The notes under the pieces are model-generated. The model was given only the letters and a program-made list of their open reading frames with translations. It was not told the origin of the DNA and searched no databases. A DNA stretch of 64,000 nt from Prosopocoilus inquinatus (taxonomy: Eukaryota > Arthropoda > Insecta > Coleoptera > Lucanidae), in contig CM069872.1 in the NCBI GenBank assembly GCA_036172665.1, forward strand, positions 59,878,101 to 59,942,100, read 5' to 3'. The position numbers were made by a program, and so were the translations under genes. Below, piece after piece: positions 1 to 10,313 of the stretch (its first letter is position 1; each line of letters starts with the position of its first letter).

Positions 1-9
1 CCCTGCAGA

Positions 10-27
10 ATTACAGGAATCTGTAAT
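10..27 (+). repeat. Hairpin at the unit start
   Basis: ATTACAG-GAAT-CTGTAAT is a perfect 7-bp inverted repeat with a 4-base loop. It recurs in all units, but CTGTCAT in units 8, 10, 12, 16, 23, 25 and 26 breaks one pair. Its role is unknown. Confidence 0.7.
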
Positions 28-149
28 CACCGGAGCCCTCCAAGTTGGTTGCACGTTCAACGTACAGATGGCGCATCGATCCCTCAGGTGCCACCCGAAA
101 TTAGCGACAATTTTCAGCGTTGAGGTGAATGAACAAGCGTGTTTGTTTG

Positions 150-157
150 TATAAAAT
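150..157 (+). promoter_or_regulatory. TATA-like box in each unit
   Basis: TATAAAAT lies ~200 bp upstream of the first intron candidate and recurs at the same offset in every complete unit. If used, transcription would start near 180. The restarted module of the long units begins one base inside this box and reads AATAAAAT, so the box is lost there. The motif is common in A+T-rich DNA, so the promoter call is inference. Confidence 0.35.
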
Positions 158-225
158 AATGTATACTTTAACCTCTTATCTTGCCCCTTCTGTGGGCTAC
201 TATTTTGTCAATTTGTTTAAGTTTA

Positions 226-472
226 ATGTTTAGTAACTTTATTTGCCCCCCATTGTTGTTAGGGATTTCTATCGAATATTTTATGTTACCGCACCTGAGC
301 GCAAGCGACATGACAACATGTCCTCATTTTCGCAACACGTTTAATCGACTTTTACCAAGGTTTGTCTTTATTTTGTTAATGGTCTACTAATTTAAGCTTT
401 AATTTCGTTCTTTCTTGTAGATTTGAAAATGGTCTCCTGACCGAAACATGCCATCGTAACGACTTTTATTAA
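226..472 (+). CDS. Hypothetical 61-codon spliced micropeptide (226-359 joined to 421-472)
   Basis: An ATG at 226 opens a frame that, if the 360-420 intron is removed, continues for 16 more codons to TAA at 470. The predicted peptide has a hydrophobic N-terminal third and no recognised domain. Across units the only indels inside it are a 3-base deletion (units 5, 18, 19), which keeps frame, and a 4-base insertion four codons before the stop. The restarted modules of long units are frameshifted. Without splicing the frame runs into the intron. This may be a chance frame in a non-coding RNA. Confidence 0.15.
360..420 (+). other. Candidate mini-intron 1 (61 nt), repeated in every unit
   Basis: The donor is ACCAAG|GTTTGT. 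The acceptor is a pyrimidine-rich TTTCTTGTAG|ATT. CTACTAATTT about 30 nt upstream of the acceptor matches an insect-type branch site. All three elements are unchanged in nearly all copies; units 5, 18 and 19 read ACCGAG|GTTTGT. Length and composition fit arthropod short introns. The same intron occurs twice in each long unit. Confidence 0.55.
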
Positions 473-565
473 TAAGCTACTTCAAGCCGACAGCTTTCTC
501 AGTTTCTTAGTGCCTTGTCGAACAAATCGTTACGACGAATGCTATCAGCACGATCAGACAATCAG

Positions 566-622
566 GTACGTACAGTACAGTATTAGAAACAATGCGAGTC
601 CTTAATTATACGATTTTTGCAG
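566..622 (+). other. Candidate mini-intron 2 (57 nt, A type; 58 nt in B type)
   Basis: The donor is AATCAG|GTACGT and the acceptor CGATTTTTGCAG|ACATTAG. CCTTAAT may serve as the branch site. Haplotype A has TACAGTACAG after the donor and haplotype B has TGGGCCCCCAG. B also changes AATGCGAGT to AATGTGAGT, creating a second donor-like GTGAGT inside the intron. Splice ends are kept in both types even though the interior differs. Confidence 0.5.
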
Positions 623-851
623 ACATTAGTACGGCTAGTTGTGCAGAATTACCGAACATGTGCCGTGGAGAGTACGCATACTTTTGTTGAAACCGATTTA
701 TATCTGATAATGTTCTCCTCTTCTCCTCTGCATGTACCAGCATAAATTATTTACAAGAGTTTCATGGAGACCGTGTCATTTGCGTAGATTTGTGACCGTG
801 ACGTGTGTATTTGAAAACGTGAAGTAATGAGTGAACTTTTGTATAGAAAAT

Positions 852-935
852 AATAAAGATGACACCCCCAACACATAAAAATAAAATTATTTTTCCTACT
901 TGTCAGTGTTTTTTCCAATTAATAAAGCGTTTATT
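852..935 (+). terminator. Clustered poly(A) signals in each unit
   Basis: AATAAA occurs at 852, 880 and 921, followed by T/GT-rich sequence (TTGTCAGTGTTTTTTCC near 899). The third copy is part of AATAAA-GCG-TTTATT, a perfect inverted repeat (921-935) that gives a poly(A) signal on both strands. The position downstream of two intron candidates fits the 3' end of an RNA polymerase II transcript. This region is deleted from the first module of the long units. Confidence 0.4.
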
Positions 936-1089
936 ACGATTCACATAACACTAGCTACCGTTAATTACACTGTGAAACCAGGGCTTTCTGCTAGCCACTG
1001 AACTTCACCAACTATAAAGTAATTAATGCCAATGGTACCAACATAATTGGCAGACAAACTGTATTTGCGTTTTAGTGCAAAATGATTAT

Positions 1090-1690
1090 GAGCGGAATTT
1101 CAAATTCGTCCACTTTCGATTTTCTTCGAAAACTTCAGCACTATCTTGCGTCCTTCGGCGAGGCTAATTGAATGGTGAAGACCGCATCGTTCTGCTTCGT
1201 CTGGTTCTTGAGATATCGTGATTTTTCAGTGGCAATCTGGTGGATGCGCCGGTAAAAATATTAATATCTCCGGAATTAAAAGGCACAGAAAGTTGCGGTT
1301 GCCGCCCTTAGCTTCGCCTTATCAGACTGACTTAACTGTAAAAATTTCAAGTCAATATCTCGAGCCGTTCTCGACTTATTGAATTTTATGGTCACCGATC
1401 GATATTTTTCAAATTTTTTTTCTCGAAAACGGTGCGAGGTAGACACTTGCGGTTTGCACCGTTCGATTCGCCTAGTCGAAGTGTATAAGGGTGATTTTTT
1501 TCGTGGCAATCAATTTTTCGTCGAAAACCTCAAATTTTCATGGACTATAGGCTTACTACTTTTAAGGGCGAGAAAACTTTTTTTCTCCTAAAATCGCGAA
1601 AAAATTCACCCGTATAGAGCTGGACGAGGCGCATTCAAAACCGCGCCCCGTTCCTCTCTACTGGCCCCTTTCCCGAGATATCGACCCTTA
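1090..1690 (+). repeat. Tract of degenerate internal subrepeats with GAGATATCG-like motifs
   Basis: Four segments near 1179, 1292, 1447 and 1640 share a loose pattern. Each starts with an ACCGC/TTGCGGTT core, followed by a CGTTC/CTTAGCTTCG stretch and then a GAGATATCG- or TATAAGGGTG-like end and a T-rich run. GAGATATC or its complement recurs at about 1211, 1265, 1355 and 1675. Spacing is irregular (about 113, 155 and 193 bp). This looks like an ancient internally duplicated block. No protein frame in it is stable: the ATG at 1388 is TTG in five units and the minus-strand frame lacks an ATG. Confidence 0.45.
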
Positions 1691-2007
1691 AATTACCATC
1701 GTAAAAGGACATTAATTCCGCACAGAAAACGAGCTTTAACGCTTAAATTATGTTACAAGCTCATCGCCTGTGGCCTGTGGCGGTTTTAAAAGAGAAAAAC
1801 AACTATTCCTGCCCTGTTTAATTCAAAAGAGGACGAAATGCAAGGCATGTTAGGTAAGACAAGTGTTTTCTCAGAGAAAAGTTGAATAAGCGAAAATCCG
1901 TTCGCGCAAATCCAGCAATCGTTATTTATGGGGCGTCGTGGTATTATTTCTACTTGTAAAACGTTTAAAATAGCGATAAATAAAAATAATTTTTAATGCG
2001 TCGTGGT

Positions 2008-2020
2008 GCTGCCATCTTGA
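2008..2020 (-). promoter_or_regulatory. YY1/Pho-like motif just upstream of the next unit
   Basis: On the minus strand this reads TCAAGATGGCAGC. That matches the core of the YY1 / insect Pho recognition sequence (AAnATGGCnGC). It lies ~54 bp before the unit boundary and ~200 bp before the next TATA-like box, and recurs in every unit end. YY1-type sites often lie near transcription starts. Binding is not shown. Confidence 0.35.
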
Positions 2021-2061
2021 AGCGACCAACGCGAACTTTCACGTAATCAACGATCACAGGT

Positions 2062-4124
2062 CCCTGCAGAATTACAGGAATCTGTAATCACCGGAGCCCT
2101 CCAAGTTGGTTGCACGTTCAACGTACAGATGGCGCATCGATCCCTCAGGTGCCACCCGAAATTAGCGACAATTTTCAGCGTTGAGGTGAATGAACAAGCG
2201 TGTTTGTTTGTATAAAATAATGTATACTTTAACCTCTTATCTTGCCCCTTCTGTGGGCTACTATTTTGTCAATTTGTTTAAGTTTAATGTTTAGTAACTT
2301 TATTTGCCCCCCATTGTTGTTAGGGATTTCTATCGAATATTTTATGTTACCGCACCTGAGCGCAAGCGACATGACAACATGTCCTCATTTTCGCAACACG
2401 TTTAATCGACTTTTACCAAGGTTTGTCTTTATTTTGTTAATGGTCTACTAATTTAAGCTTTAATTTCGTTCTTTCTTGTAGATTTGAAAATGGTCTCCTG
2501 ACCGAAACATGCCATCGTAACGACTTTTATTAATAAGCTACTTCAAGCCGACAGCTTTCTCAGTTTCTTAGTGCCTTGTCGAACAAATCGTTACGACGAA
2601 TGCTATCAGCACGATCAGACAATCAGGTACGTGGGCCCCCAGTATTAGAAACAATGTGAGTCCTTAATTATACGATTTTTGCAGACATTAGTACGGCTAG
2701 TTGTGCAGAATTACCGAACATGTGCCGTGGAGAGTACGCATACTTTTGTTGAAACCGATTTATATCTGATAATGTTCTCCTCTTCTCCTCTGCATGTACC
2801 AGCATAAATTATTTACAAGAGTTTCATGGAGACCGTGTCATTTGCGTAGATTTGTGACCGTGACGTGTGTATTTGAAAACGTGAAGTAATGAGTGAACTT
2901 TTGTATAGAAAATAATAAAGATGACACCCCCAACACATAAAAATAAAATTATTTTTCCTACTTGTCAGTGTTTTTTCCAATTAATAAAGCGTTTATTACG
3001 ATTCACATAACACTAGCTACCGTTAATTACACTGTGAAACCAGGGCTTTCTGCTAGCCACTGAACTTCACCAACTATAAAGTAATTAATGCCAATGGTAC
3101 CAACATAATTGGCAGACAAACTGTATTTGCGTTTTAGTGCAAAATGATTATGAGCGGAATTTCAAATTCGTCCACTTTCGATTTTCTTCGAAAACTTCAG
3201 CACTATCTTGCGTCCTTCGGCGAGGCTAATTGAATGGTGAAGACCGCATCGTTCTGCTTCGTCTGGTTCTTGAGATATCGTGATTTTTCAGTGGCAATCT
3301 GGTGGATGCGCCGGTAAAAATATTAATATCTCCGGAATTAAAAGGCACAGAAAGTTGCGGTTGCCGCCCTTAGCTTCGCCTTATCAGACTGACTTAACTG
3401 TAAAAATTTCAAGTCAATATCTCGAGCCGTTCTCGACTTATTGAATTTTATGGTCACCGATCGATATTTTTCAAATTTTTTTTCTCGAAAACGGTGCGAG
3501 GTAGACACTTGCGGTTTGCACCGTTCGATTCGCCTAGTCGAAGTGTATAAGGGTGATTTTTTTCGTGGCAATCAATTTTTCGTCGAAAACCTCAAATTTT
3601 CATGGACTATAGGCTTACTACTTTTAAGGGCGAGAAAACTTTTTTTCTCCTAAAATCGCGAAAAAATTCACCCGTATAGAGCTGGACGAGGCGCATTCAA
3701 AACCGCGCCCCGTTCCTCTCTAGCTGGCCCCTTTCCCGAGATATCGACCCTTAAATTACCATCGTAAAAGGACATTAATTCCGCACAGAAAACGAGCTTT
3801 AACGCTTAAATTATGTTACAAGCTCATCGCCTGTGGCCTGTGGCGGTTTTAAAAGAGAAAAACAACTATTCCTGCCCTGTTTAATTCAAAAGAGGACGAA
3901 ATGCAAGGCATGTTAGGTAAGACAAGTGTTTTCTCAGAGAAAAGTTGAATAAGCGAAAATCCGTTCGCGCAAATCCAGCAATCGTTATTTATGGGGCGTC
4001 GTGGTATTATTTCTACTTGTAAAACGTTTAAAATAGCGATAAATAAAAATAATTTTTAATGCGTCGTGGTGCTGCCATCTTGAAGCGACCAACGCGAACT
4101 TTCACGTAATCAACGATCACAGGT
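2062..4124 (+). repeat. Satellite unit 2 (short, haplotype B)
   Basis: This 2063-bp copy has the B intron (GTACGTGGGCCCCCAG) and the short AGTGCCTTG form near unit position 510. Units 2, 3 and 4 are nearly identical and form a homogenised block. Confidence 0.95.
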
Positions 4125-6187
4125 CCCTGCAGAATTACAGGAATCTGTAATCACCGGAGCCCTCCAAGTTGGTTGCACGTTCAACGTACAGATGGCGCAT
4201 CGATCCCTCAGGTGCCACCCGAAATTAGCGACAATTTTCAGCGTTGAGGTGAATGAACAAGCGTGTTTGTTTGTATAAAATAATGTATACTTTAACCTCT
4301 TATCTTGCCCCTTCTGTGGGCTACTATTTTGTCAATTTGTTTAAGTTTAATGTTTAGTAACTTTATTTGCCCCCCATTGTTGTTAGGGATTTCTATCGAA
4401 TATTTTATGTTACCGCACCTGAGCGCAAGCGACATGACAACATGTCCTCATTTTCGCAACACGTTTAATCGACTTTTACCAAGGTTTGTCTTTATTTTGT
4501 TAATGGTCTACTAATTTAAGCTTTAATTTCGTTCTTTCTTGTAGATTTGAAAATGGTCTCCTGACCGAAACATGCCATCGTAACGACTTTTATTAATAAG
4601 CTACTTCAAGCCGACAGCTTTCTCAGTTTCTTAGTGCCTTGTCGAACAAATCGTTACGACGAATGCTATCAGCACGATCAGACAATCAGGTACGTGGGCC
4701 CCCAGTATTAGAAACAATGTGAGTCCTTAATTATACGATTTTTGCAGACATTAGTACGGCTAGTTGTGCAGAATTACCGAACATGTGCCGTGGAGAGTAC
4801 GCATACTTTTGTTGAAACCGATTTATATCTGATAATGTTCTCCTCTTCTCCTCTGCATGTACCAGCATAAATTATTTACAAGAGTTTCATGGAGACCGTG
4901 TCATTTGCGTAGATTTGTGACCGTGACGTGTGTATTTGAAAACGTGAAGTAATGAGTGAACTTTTGTATAGAAAATAATAAAGATGACACCCCCAACACA
5001 TAAAAATAAAATTATTTTTCCTACTTGTCAGTGTTTTTTCCAATTAATAAAGCGTTTATTACGATTCACATAACACTAGCTACCGTTAATTACACTGTGA
5101 AACCAGGGCTTTCTGCTAGCCACTGAACTTCACCAACTATAAAGTAATTAATGCCAATGGTACCAACATAATTGGCAGACAAACTGTATTTGCGTTTTAG
5201 TGCAAAATGATTATGAGCGGAATTTCAAATTCGTCCACTTTCGATTTTCTTCGAAAACTTCAGCACTATCTTGCGTCCTTCGGCGAGGCTAATTGAATGG
5301 TGAAGACCGCATCGTTCTGCTTCGTCTGTTTCTTGAGATATCGTGATTTTTCAGTGGAAATCTGGTGGATGCGCCGGTAAAAATATTAATATCTCCGGAA
5401 TTAAAAGGCACAGAAAGTTGCGGTTGCCGCCCTTAGCTTCGCCTTATCAGACTGACTTAACTGTAAAAATTTCAAGTCAATATCTCGAGCCGTTCTCGAC
5501 TTATTGAATTTTATGGTCACCGATCGATATTTTTCAAATTTTTTTTCTCGAAAACGGTGCGAGGTAGACACTTGCGGTTTGCACCGTTCGATTCGCCTAG
5601 TCGAAGTGTATAAGGGTGATTTTTTTCGTGGCAATCAATTTTTCGTCGAAAACCTCAAATTTTCATGGACTATAGGCTTACTACTTTTAAGGGCGAGAAA
5701 ACTTTTTTTCTCCTAAAATCGCGAAAAAATTCACCCGTATAGAGCTGGACGAGGCGCATTCAAAACCGCGCCCCGTTCCTCTCTAGCTGGCCCCTTTCCC
5801 GAGATATCGACCCTTAAATTACCATCGTAAAAGGACATTAATTCCGCACAGAAAACGAGCTTTAACGCTTAAATTATGTTACAAGCTCATCGCCTGTGGC
5901 CTGTGGCGGTTTTAAAAGAGAAAAACAACTATTCCTGCCCTGTTTAATTCAAAAGAGGACGAAATGCAAGGCATGTTAGGTAAGACAAGTGTTTTCTCAG
6001 AGAAAAGTTGAATAAGCGAAAATCCGTTCGCGCAAATCCAGCAATCGTTATTTATGGGGCGTCGTGGTATTATTTCTACTTGTAAAACGTTTAAAATAGC
6101 GATAAATAAAAATAATTTTTAATGCGTCGTGGTGCTGCCATCTTGAAGCGACCAACGCGAACTTTCACGTAATCAACGATCACAGGT
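4125..6187 (+). repeat. Satellite unit 3 (short, haplotype B)
   Basis: This 2063-bp copy is close to unit 2. Private changes are CGTCTGTTTCTTGAG (GGTTCTTGAG elsewhere) and GTGGAAATCTGG (GTGGCAATCTGG elsewhere). Confidence 0.95.
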
Positions 6188-8250
6188 CCCTGCAGAATTA
6201 CAGGAATCTGTAATCACCGGAGCCCTCCAAGTTGGTTGCACGTTCAACGTACAGATGGCGCATCGATCCCTCAGGTGCCACCCGAAATTAGCGACAATTT
6301 TCAGCGTTGAGGTGAATGAACAAGCGTGTTTGTTTGTATAAAATAATGTATACTTTAACCTCTTATCTTGCCCCTTCTGTGGGCTACTATTTTGTCAATT
6401 TGTTTAAGTTTAATGTTTAGTAACTTTATTTGCCCCCCATTGTTGTTAGGGATTTCTATCGAATATTTTATGTTACCGCACCTGAGCGCAAGCGACATGA
6501 CAACATGTCCTCATTTTCGCAACACGTTTAATCGACTTTTACCAAGGTTTGTCTTTATTTTGTTAATGGTCTACTAATTTAAGCTTTAATTTCGTTCTTT
6601 CTTGTAGATTTGAAAATGGTCTCCTGACCGAAACATGCCATCGTAACGACTTTTATTAATAAGCTACTTCAAGCCGACAGCTTTCTCAGTTTCTTAGTGC
6701 CTTGTCGAACAAATCGTTACGACGAATGCTATCAGCACGATCAGACAATCAGGTACGTGGGCCCCCAGTATTAGAAACAATGTGAGTCCTTAATTATACG
6801 ATTTTTGCAGACATTAGTACGGCTAGTTGTGCAGAATTACCGAACATGTGCCGTGGAGAGTACGCATACTTTTGTTGAAACCGATTTATATCTGATAATG
6901 TTCTCCTCTTCTCCTCTGCATGTACCAGCATAAATTATTTACAAGAGTTTCATGGAGACCGTGTCATTTGCGTAGATTTGTGACCGTGACGTGTGTATTT
7001 GAAAACGTGAAGTAATGAGTGAACTTTTGTATAGAAAATAATAAAGATGACACCCCCAACACATAAAAATAAAATTATTTTTCCTACTTGTCAGTGTTTT
7101 TTCCAATTAATAAAGCGTTTATTACGATTCACATAACACTAGCTACCGTTAATTACACTGTGAAACCAGGGCTTTCTGCTAGCCACTGAACTTCACCAAC
7201 TATAAAGTAATTAATGCCAATGGTACCAACATAATTGGCAGACAAACTGTATTTGCGTTTTAGTGCAAAATGATTATGAGCGGAATTTCAAATTCGTCCA
7301 CTTTCGATTTTCTTCGAAAACTTCAGCACTATCTTGCGTCCTTCGGCGAGGCTAATTGAATGGTGAAGACCGCATCGTTCTGCTTCGTCTGGTTCTTGAG
7401 ATATCGTGATTTTTCAGTGGCAATCTGGTGGATGCGCCGGTAAAAATATTAATATCTCCGGAATTAAAAGGCACAGAAAGTTGCGGTTGCCGCCCTTAGC
7501 TTCGCCTTATCAGACTGACTTAACTGTAAAAATTTCAAGTCAATATCTCGAGCCGTTCTCGACTTATTGAATTTTATGGTCACCGATCGATATTTTTCAA
7601 ATTTTTTTTCTCGAAAACGGTGCGAGGTAGACACTTGCGGTTTGCACCGTTCGATTCGCCTAGTCGAAGTGTATAAGGGTGATTTTTTTCGTGGCAATCA
7701 ATTTTTCGTCGAAAACCTCAAATTTTCATGGACTATAGGCTTACTACTTTTAAGGGCGAGAAAACTTTTTTTCTCCTAAAATCGCGAAAAAATTCACCCG
7801 TATAGAGCTGGACGAGGCGCATTCAAAACCGCGCCCCGTTCCTCTCTAGCTCGCCCCTTTCCCGAGATATCGACCCTTAAAGTACCATCGTAAAAGGACA
7901 TTAATTCCGCACAGAAAACGAGCTTTAACGCTTAAATTATGTTACAAGCTCATCGCCTGTGGCCTGTGGCGGTTTTAAAAGAGAAAAACAACTATTCCTG
8001 CCCTGTTTAATTCAAAAGAGGACGAAATGCAAGGCATGTTAGGTAAGACAAGTGTTTTCTCAGAGAAAAGTTGAATAAGCGAAAATCCCTTCGCGCAAAT
8101 CCAGTAATCGTTATTTATGGGGCGTCGTGGTATTATTTTTACTTGTAAAACGTTTAAAATAGCGATAAATAAAAATAATTTTTAATGCGTCGTGGTGCTG
8201 CCATCTTGAAGCGACCAACGCGAACTTTCACGTAATCAACGATCACAGGT
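6188..8250 (+). repeat. Satellite unit 4 (short, haplotype B, switched tail)
   Basis: The first ~1.6 kb matches units 2-3. The tail then switches to another variant set (AGCTCGCCCC, AAAGTACC, AATCCCTTCGCGC, CAGTAATCG). The same tail recurs in units 17 (35733) and 23 (49459), so this copy is a mosaic. Confidence 0.95.
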
Positions 8251-10313
8251 CCCTGCAGAATTACAGGAATCTGTAATCACCGGAGCCCTCCAAGTTGGTT
8301 GCACGTTCAACGTACAGATGGCGCATCGATCCCTCAGGTGCCACCCGAAATTAGCGACAATTTTCAGCGTTGAGGTGAATGAACAAGCGTGTTTGTTTGT
8401 ATAAAATAATGTATACTTTAACCTCTTATCTTGCCCCTTCTGTGGGCTACTATTTTGTCAATTTGTTTAAGTTTAATGTTTAGTAACTTTATTTGCCCCC
8501 CATTGTTGTTAGGGATTTCTATCGAATATTTTATGTTACCGCACCTGAGCGCAAGCGACATGTCAACATGTCCTTTTCGCAACACGTTTAATCGACTTTT
8601 ACCGAGGTTTGTCTTTATTTTGTTAATGGTCTACTAATTTAAGCTTTAATTTCGTTCTTTCTTGTAGATTTGAAAATGGTCTCCTGACCGAAACATGCCA
8701 TCAATCGTAACGACTTTTATTAATAAGCTACTTCAAGCCGACAGCTTTCTCAGTTTCTTAGTGCCTTGTCGAACAAATCGTTACGACGAATGCTATCAGC
8801 ACGATCAGACAATCAGGTACGTACAGTACAGTATTAGAAACAATGCGAGTCCTTAATTATACGATTTTTGCAGACATTAGTACGGCTAGTTGTGCAGAAT
8901 TACCGAACATGTGCCGTGGAGAGTACGCATACTTTTGTTGAAACCGATTTATATCTGATAATGTTCTCCTCTTCTCCTCTGCATGTACCAGCATAAATTA
9001 TTTACAAGAGTTTCATGGAGACCGTGTCATTTGCGTAGATTTGTGACCGTGACGTGTGTATTTGAAAACGTGAAGTAATGAGTGAACTTTTGTATAGAAA
9101 ATAATAAAGATGACACCCCCAACACATAAAAATAAAATTATTTTTCCTACTTGTCAGTGTTTTTTCCAATTAATAAAGCGTTTATTACGATTCACATAAC
9201 ACTAGCTACCGTTAATTACACTGTGAAACCAGGGCTTTCTGCTAGCCACTGAACTTCAACAACTATAAAGTAATTAATGCCAATGGTACCAACATAATTG
9301 GCAGACAAACTGTATTTGCGTTTTAGTGCAAAATGATTATGAGCGGAATTTCAAATTCGTCCACTTTCGATTTTCTTCGAAAACTTCAGCACTATCTTGC
9401 GTCCTTCGGCGAGGCTAATTGAATGGTGAAGACCGCATCGTTCTGCTTCGTCTGGTTCTTGAGATATCGTGATTTTTCAGTGGCAATCTGGTGGATGCGC
9501 CGGTAAAAATATTAATATCTCCGGAATTAAAAGGCATAGAAAGTTGCGATTGCCGCCCTTAGCTTCGCCTTATCAGACTGACTTAACTGTAAAAATTTCA
9601 AGTCAATATCTCGAGCCGTTCTCGACTTATTGAATTTTATGGTCACCGATCGATATTTTTCAAATTTTTTTTCTCGAAAACGGTGCGAGGTAGACACTTG
9701 CGGTTTGCACCATTCGATTCGCCTAGTCGAAGTGTATAAGGGTGATTTTTTTCGTGGCAATCAATTTTTCATCGAAAACCTCAAATTTTCATGGACTATA
9801 GGCTTACTACTTTTAAGGGCGAGAAAACTTTTTTTCTCCTAAAATCGCGAAAAAATTCACCCGTATAGAGCTGGACGAGGCGCATTCAAAACCGCGCCCC
9901 GTTCCTCTCTAGCTCGCCCCTTTCCCGAGATATCGACCCTTAAAGTACCATCGTAAAAGGACATTAATTCCGCACAGAAAACGAGCTTTAACGCTTATAT
10001 TATGTTACAAGCTCATCGCCTGTGGCCTGTGGCGGTTTTAAAAGAGAAAGACAACTATTCCTGCCCTGTTTAATTCAAAAGAGGACGAAATTCAAGGCAT
10101 GTTAGGTAAGACAAGTGTTTTCTCAGAGAAAAGTTGAATAAGCGAAAATCCGTTCGCGCAAATCCAGTAATCGTTATTTATGGGGCGTCGTGGTATTATT
10201 TTTACTTGTAAAACGTTTAAAATAGCGATAAATAAAAATAATTTTTAATTCGTCGTGGTGCTGCCATCTTGAAGCGACCAACGCGAACTTTCACGTAATC
10301 AACGATCACAGGT
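8251..10313 (+). repeat. Satellite unit 5 (short, haplotype A)
   Basis: This copy has the A intron, a 3-base deletion giving TGTCCTTTTCGC, and a 4-base insertion giving CATCAATCGTAACG. It also carries GTTGCGATTG and CACCATTCG substitutions in the subrepeat tract. The tail has the TTTTTAATTCG form shared with units 6, 9 and 11. Confidence 0.95.

Larger units (their letters stand above)
1..2061 (+). repeat. Satellite unit 1 (short, intron haplotype A)
   Basis: This is the reference copy for the sub-features given below. It is the shortest intact unit apart from unit 21. It carries the A-type second intron (one base shorter than B) and a one-base deletion in CTCTCTACTGG (CTCTCTAGCTGG elsewhere), which together explain its 2061-bp length. 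It reads TGACAACATGTCCTCATTTT, as units 2-4 do, and later units read TGTCAACATG. Confidence 0.95.

Noticed and set aside
421..470. Hammerhead ribozyme inside the satellite unit (CTGACCGAAAC)
   Set aside because: The CUGANGA core and stem II are missing. Only the GAAAC part is present by chance.
1100..1450. CENP-B box that would mark centromeric function
   Set aside because: CTCGAAAACGG is only loosely similar. The required TTCG and CGGG positions are not met.
1425..1500. tRNA-like or SINE-like pol III signal (GTTCGATTCG followed by a T run)
   Set aside because: The sequence resembles a B box, but the flanking bases do not form a T-stem and no convincing A box or cloverleaf is present.
1276..1591. 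Overlapping ~70-codon frames on both strands, repeated in every unit
   Set aside because: The minus-strand frame and the plus-strand frame both need TTG starts. The internal plus-strand ATG at 1388 is TTG in units 14, 16, 18 and 21 and some others. Paired frames reflect base composition and are not coding.
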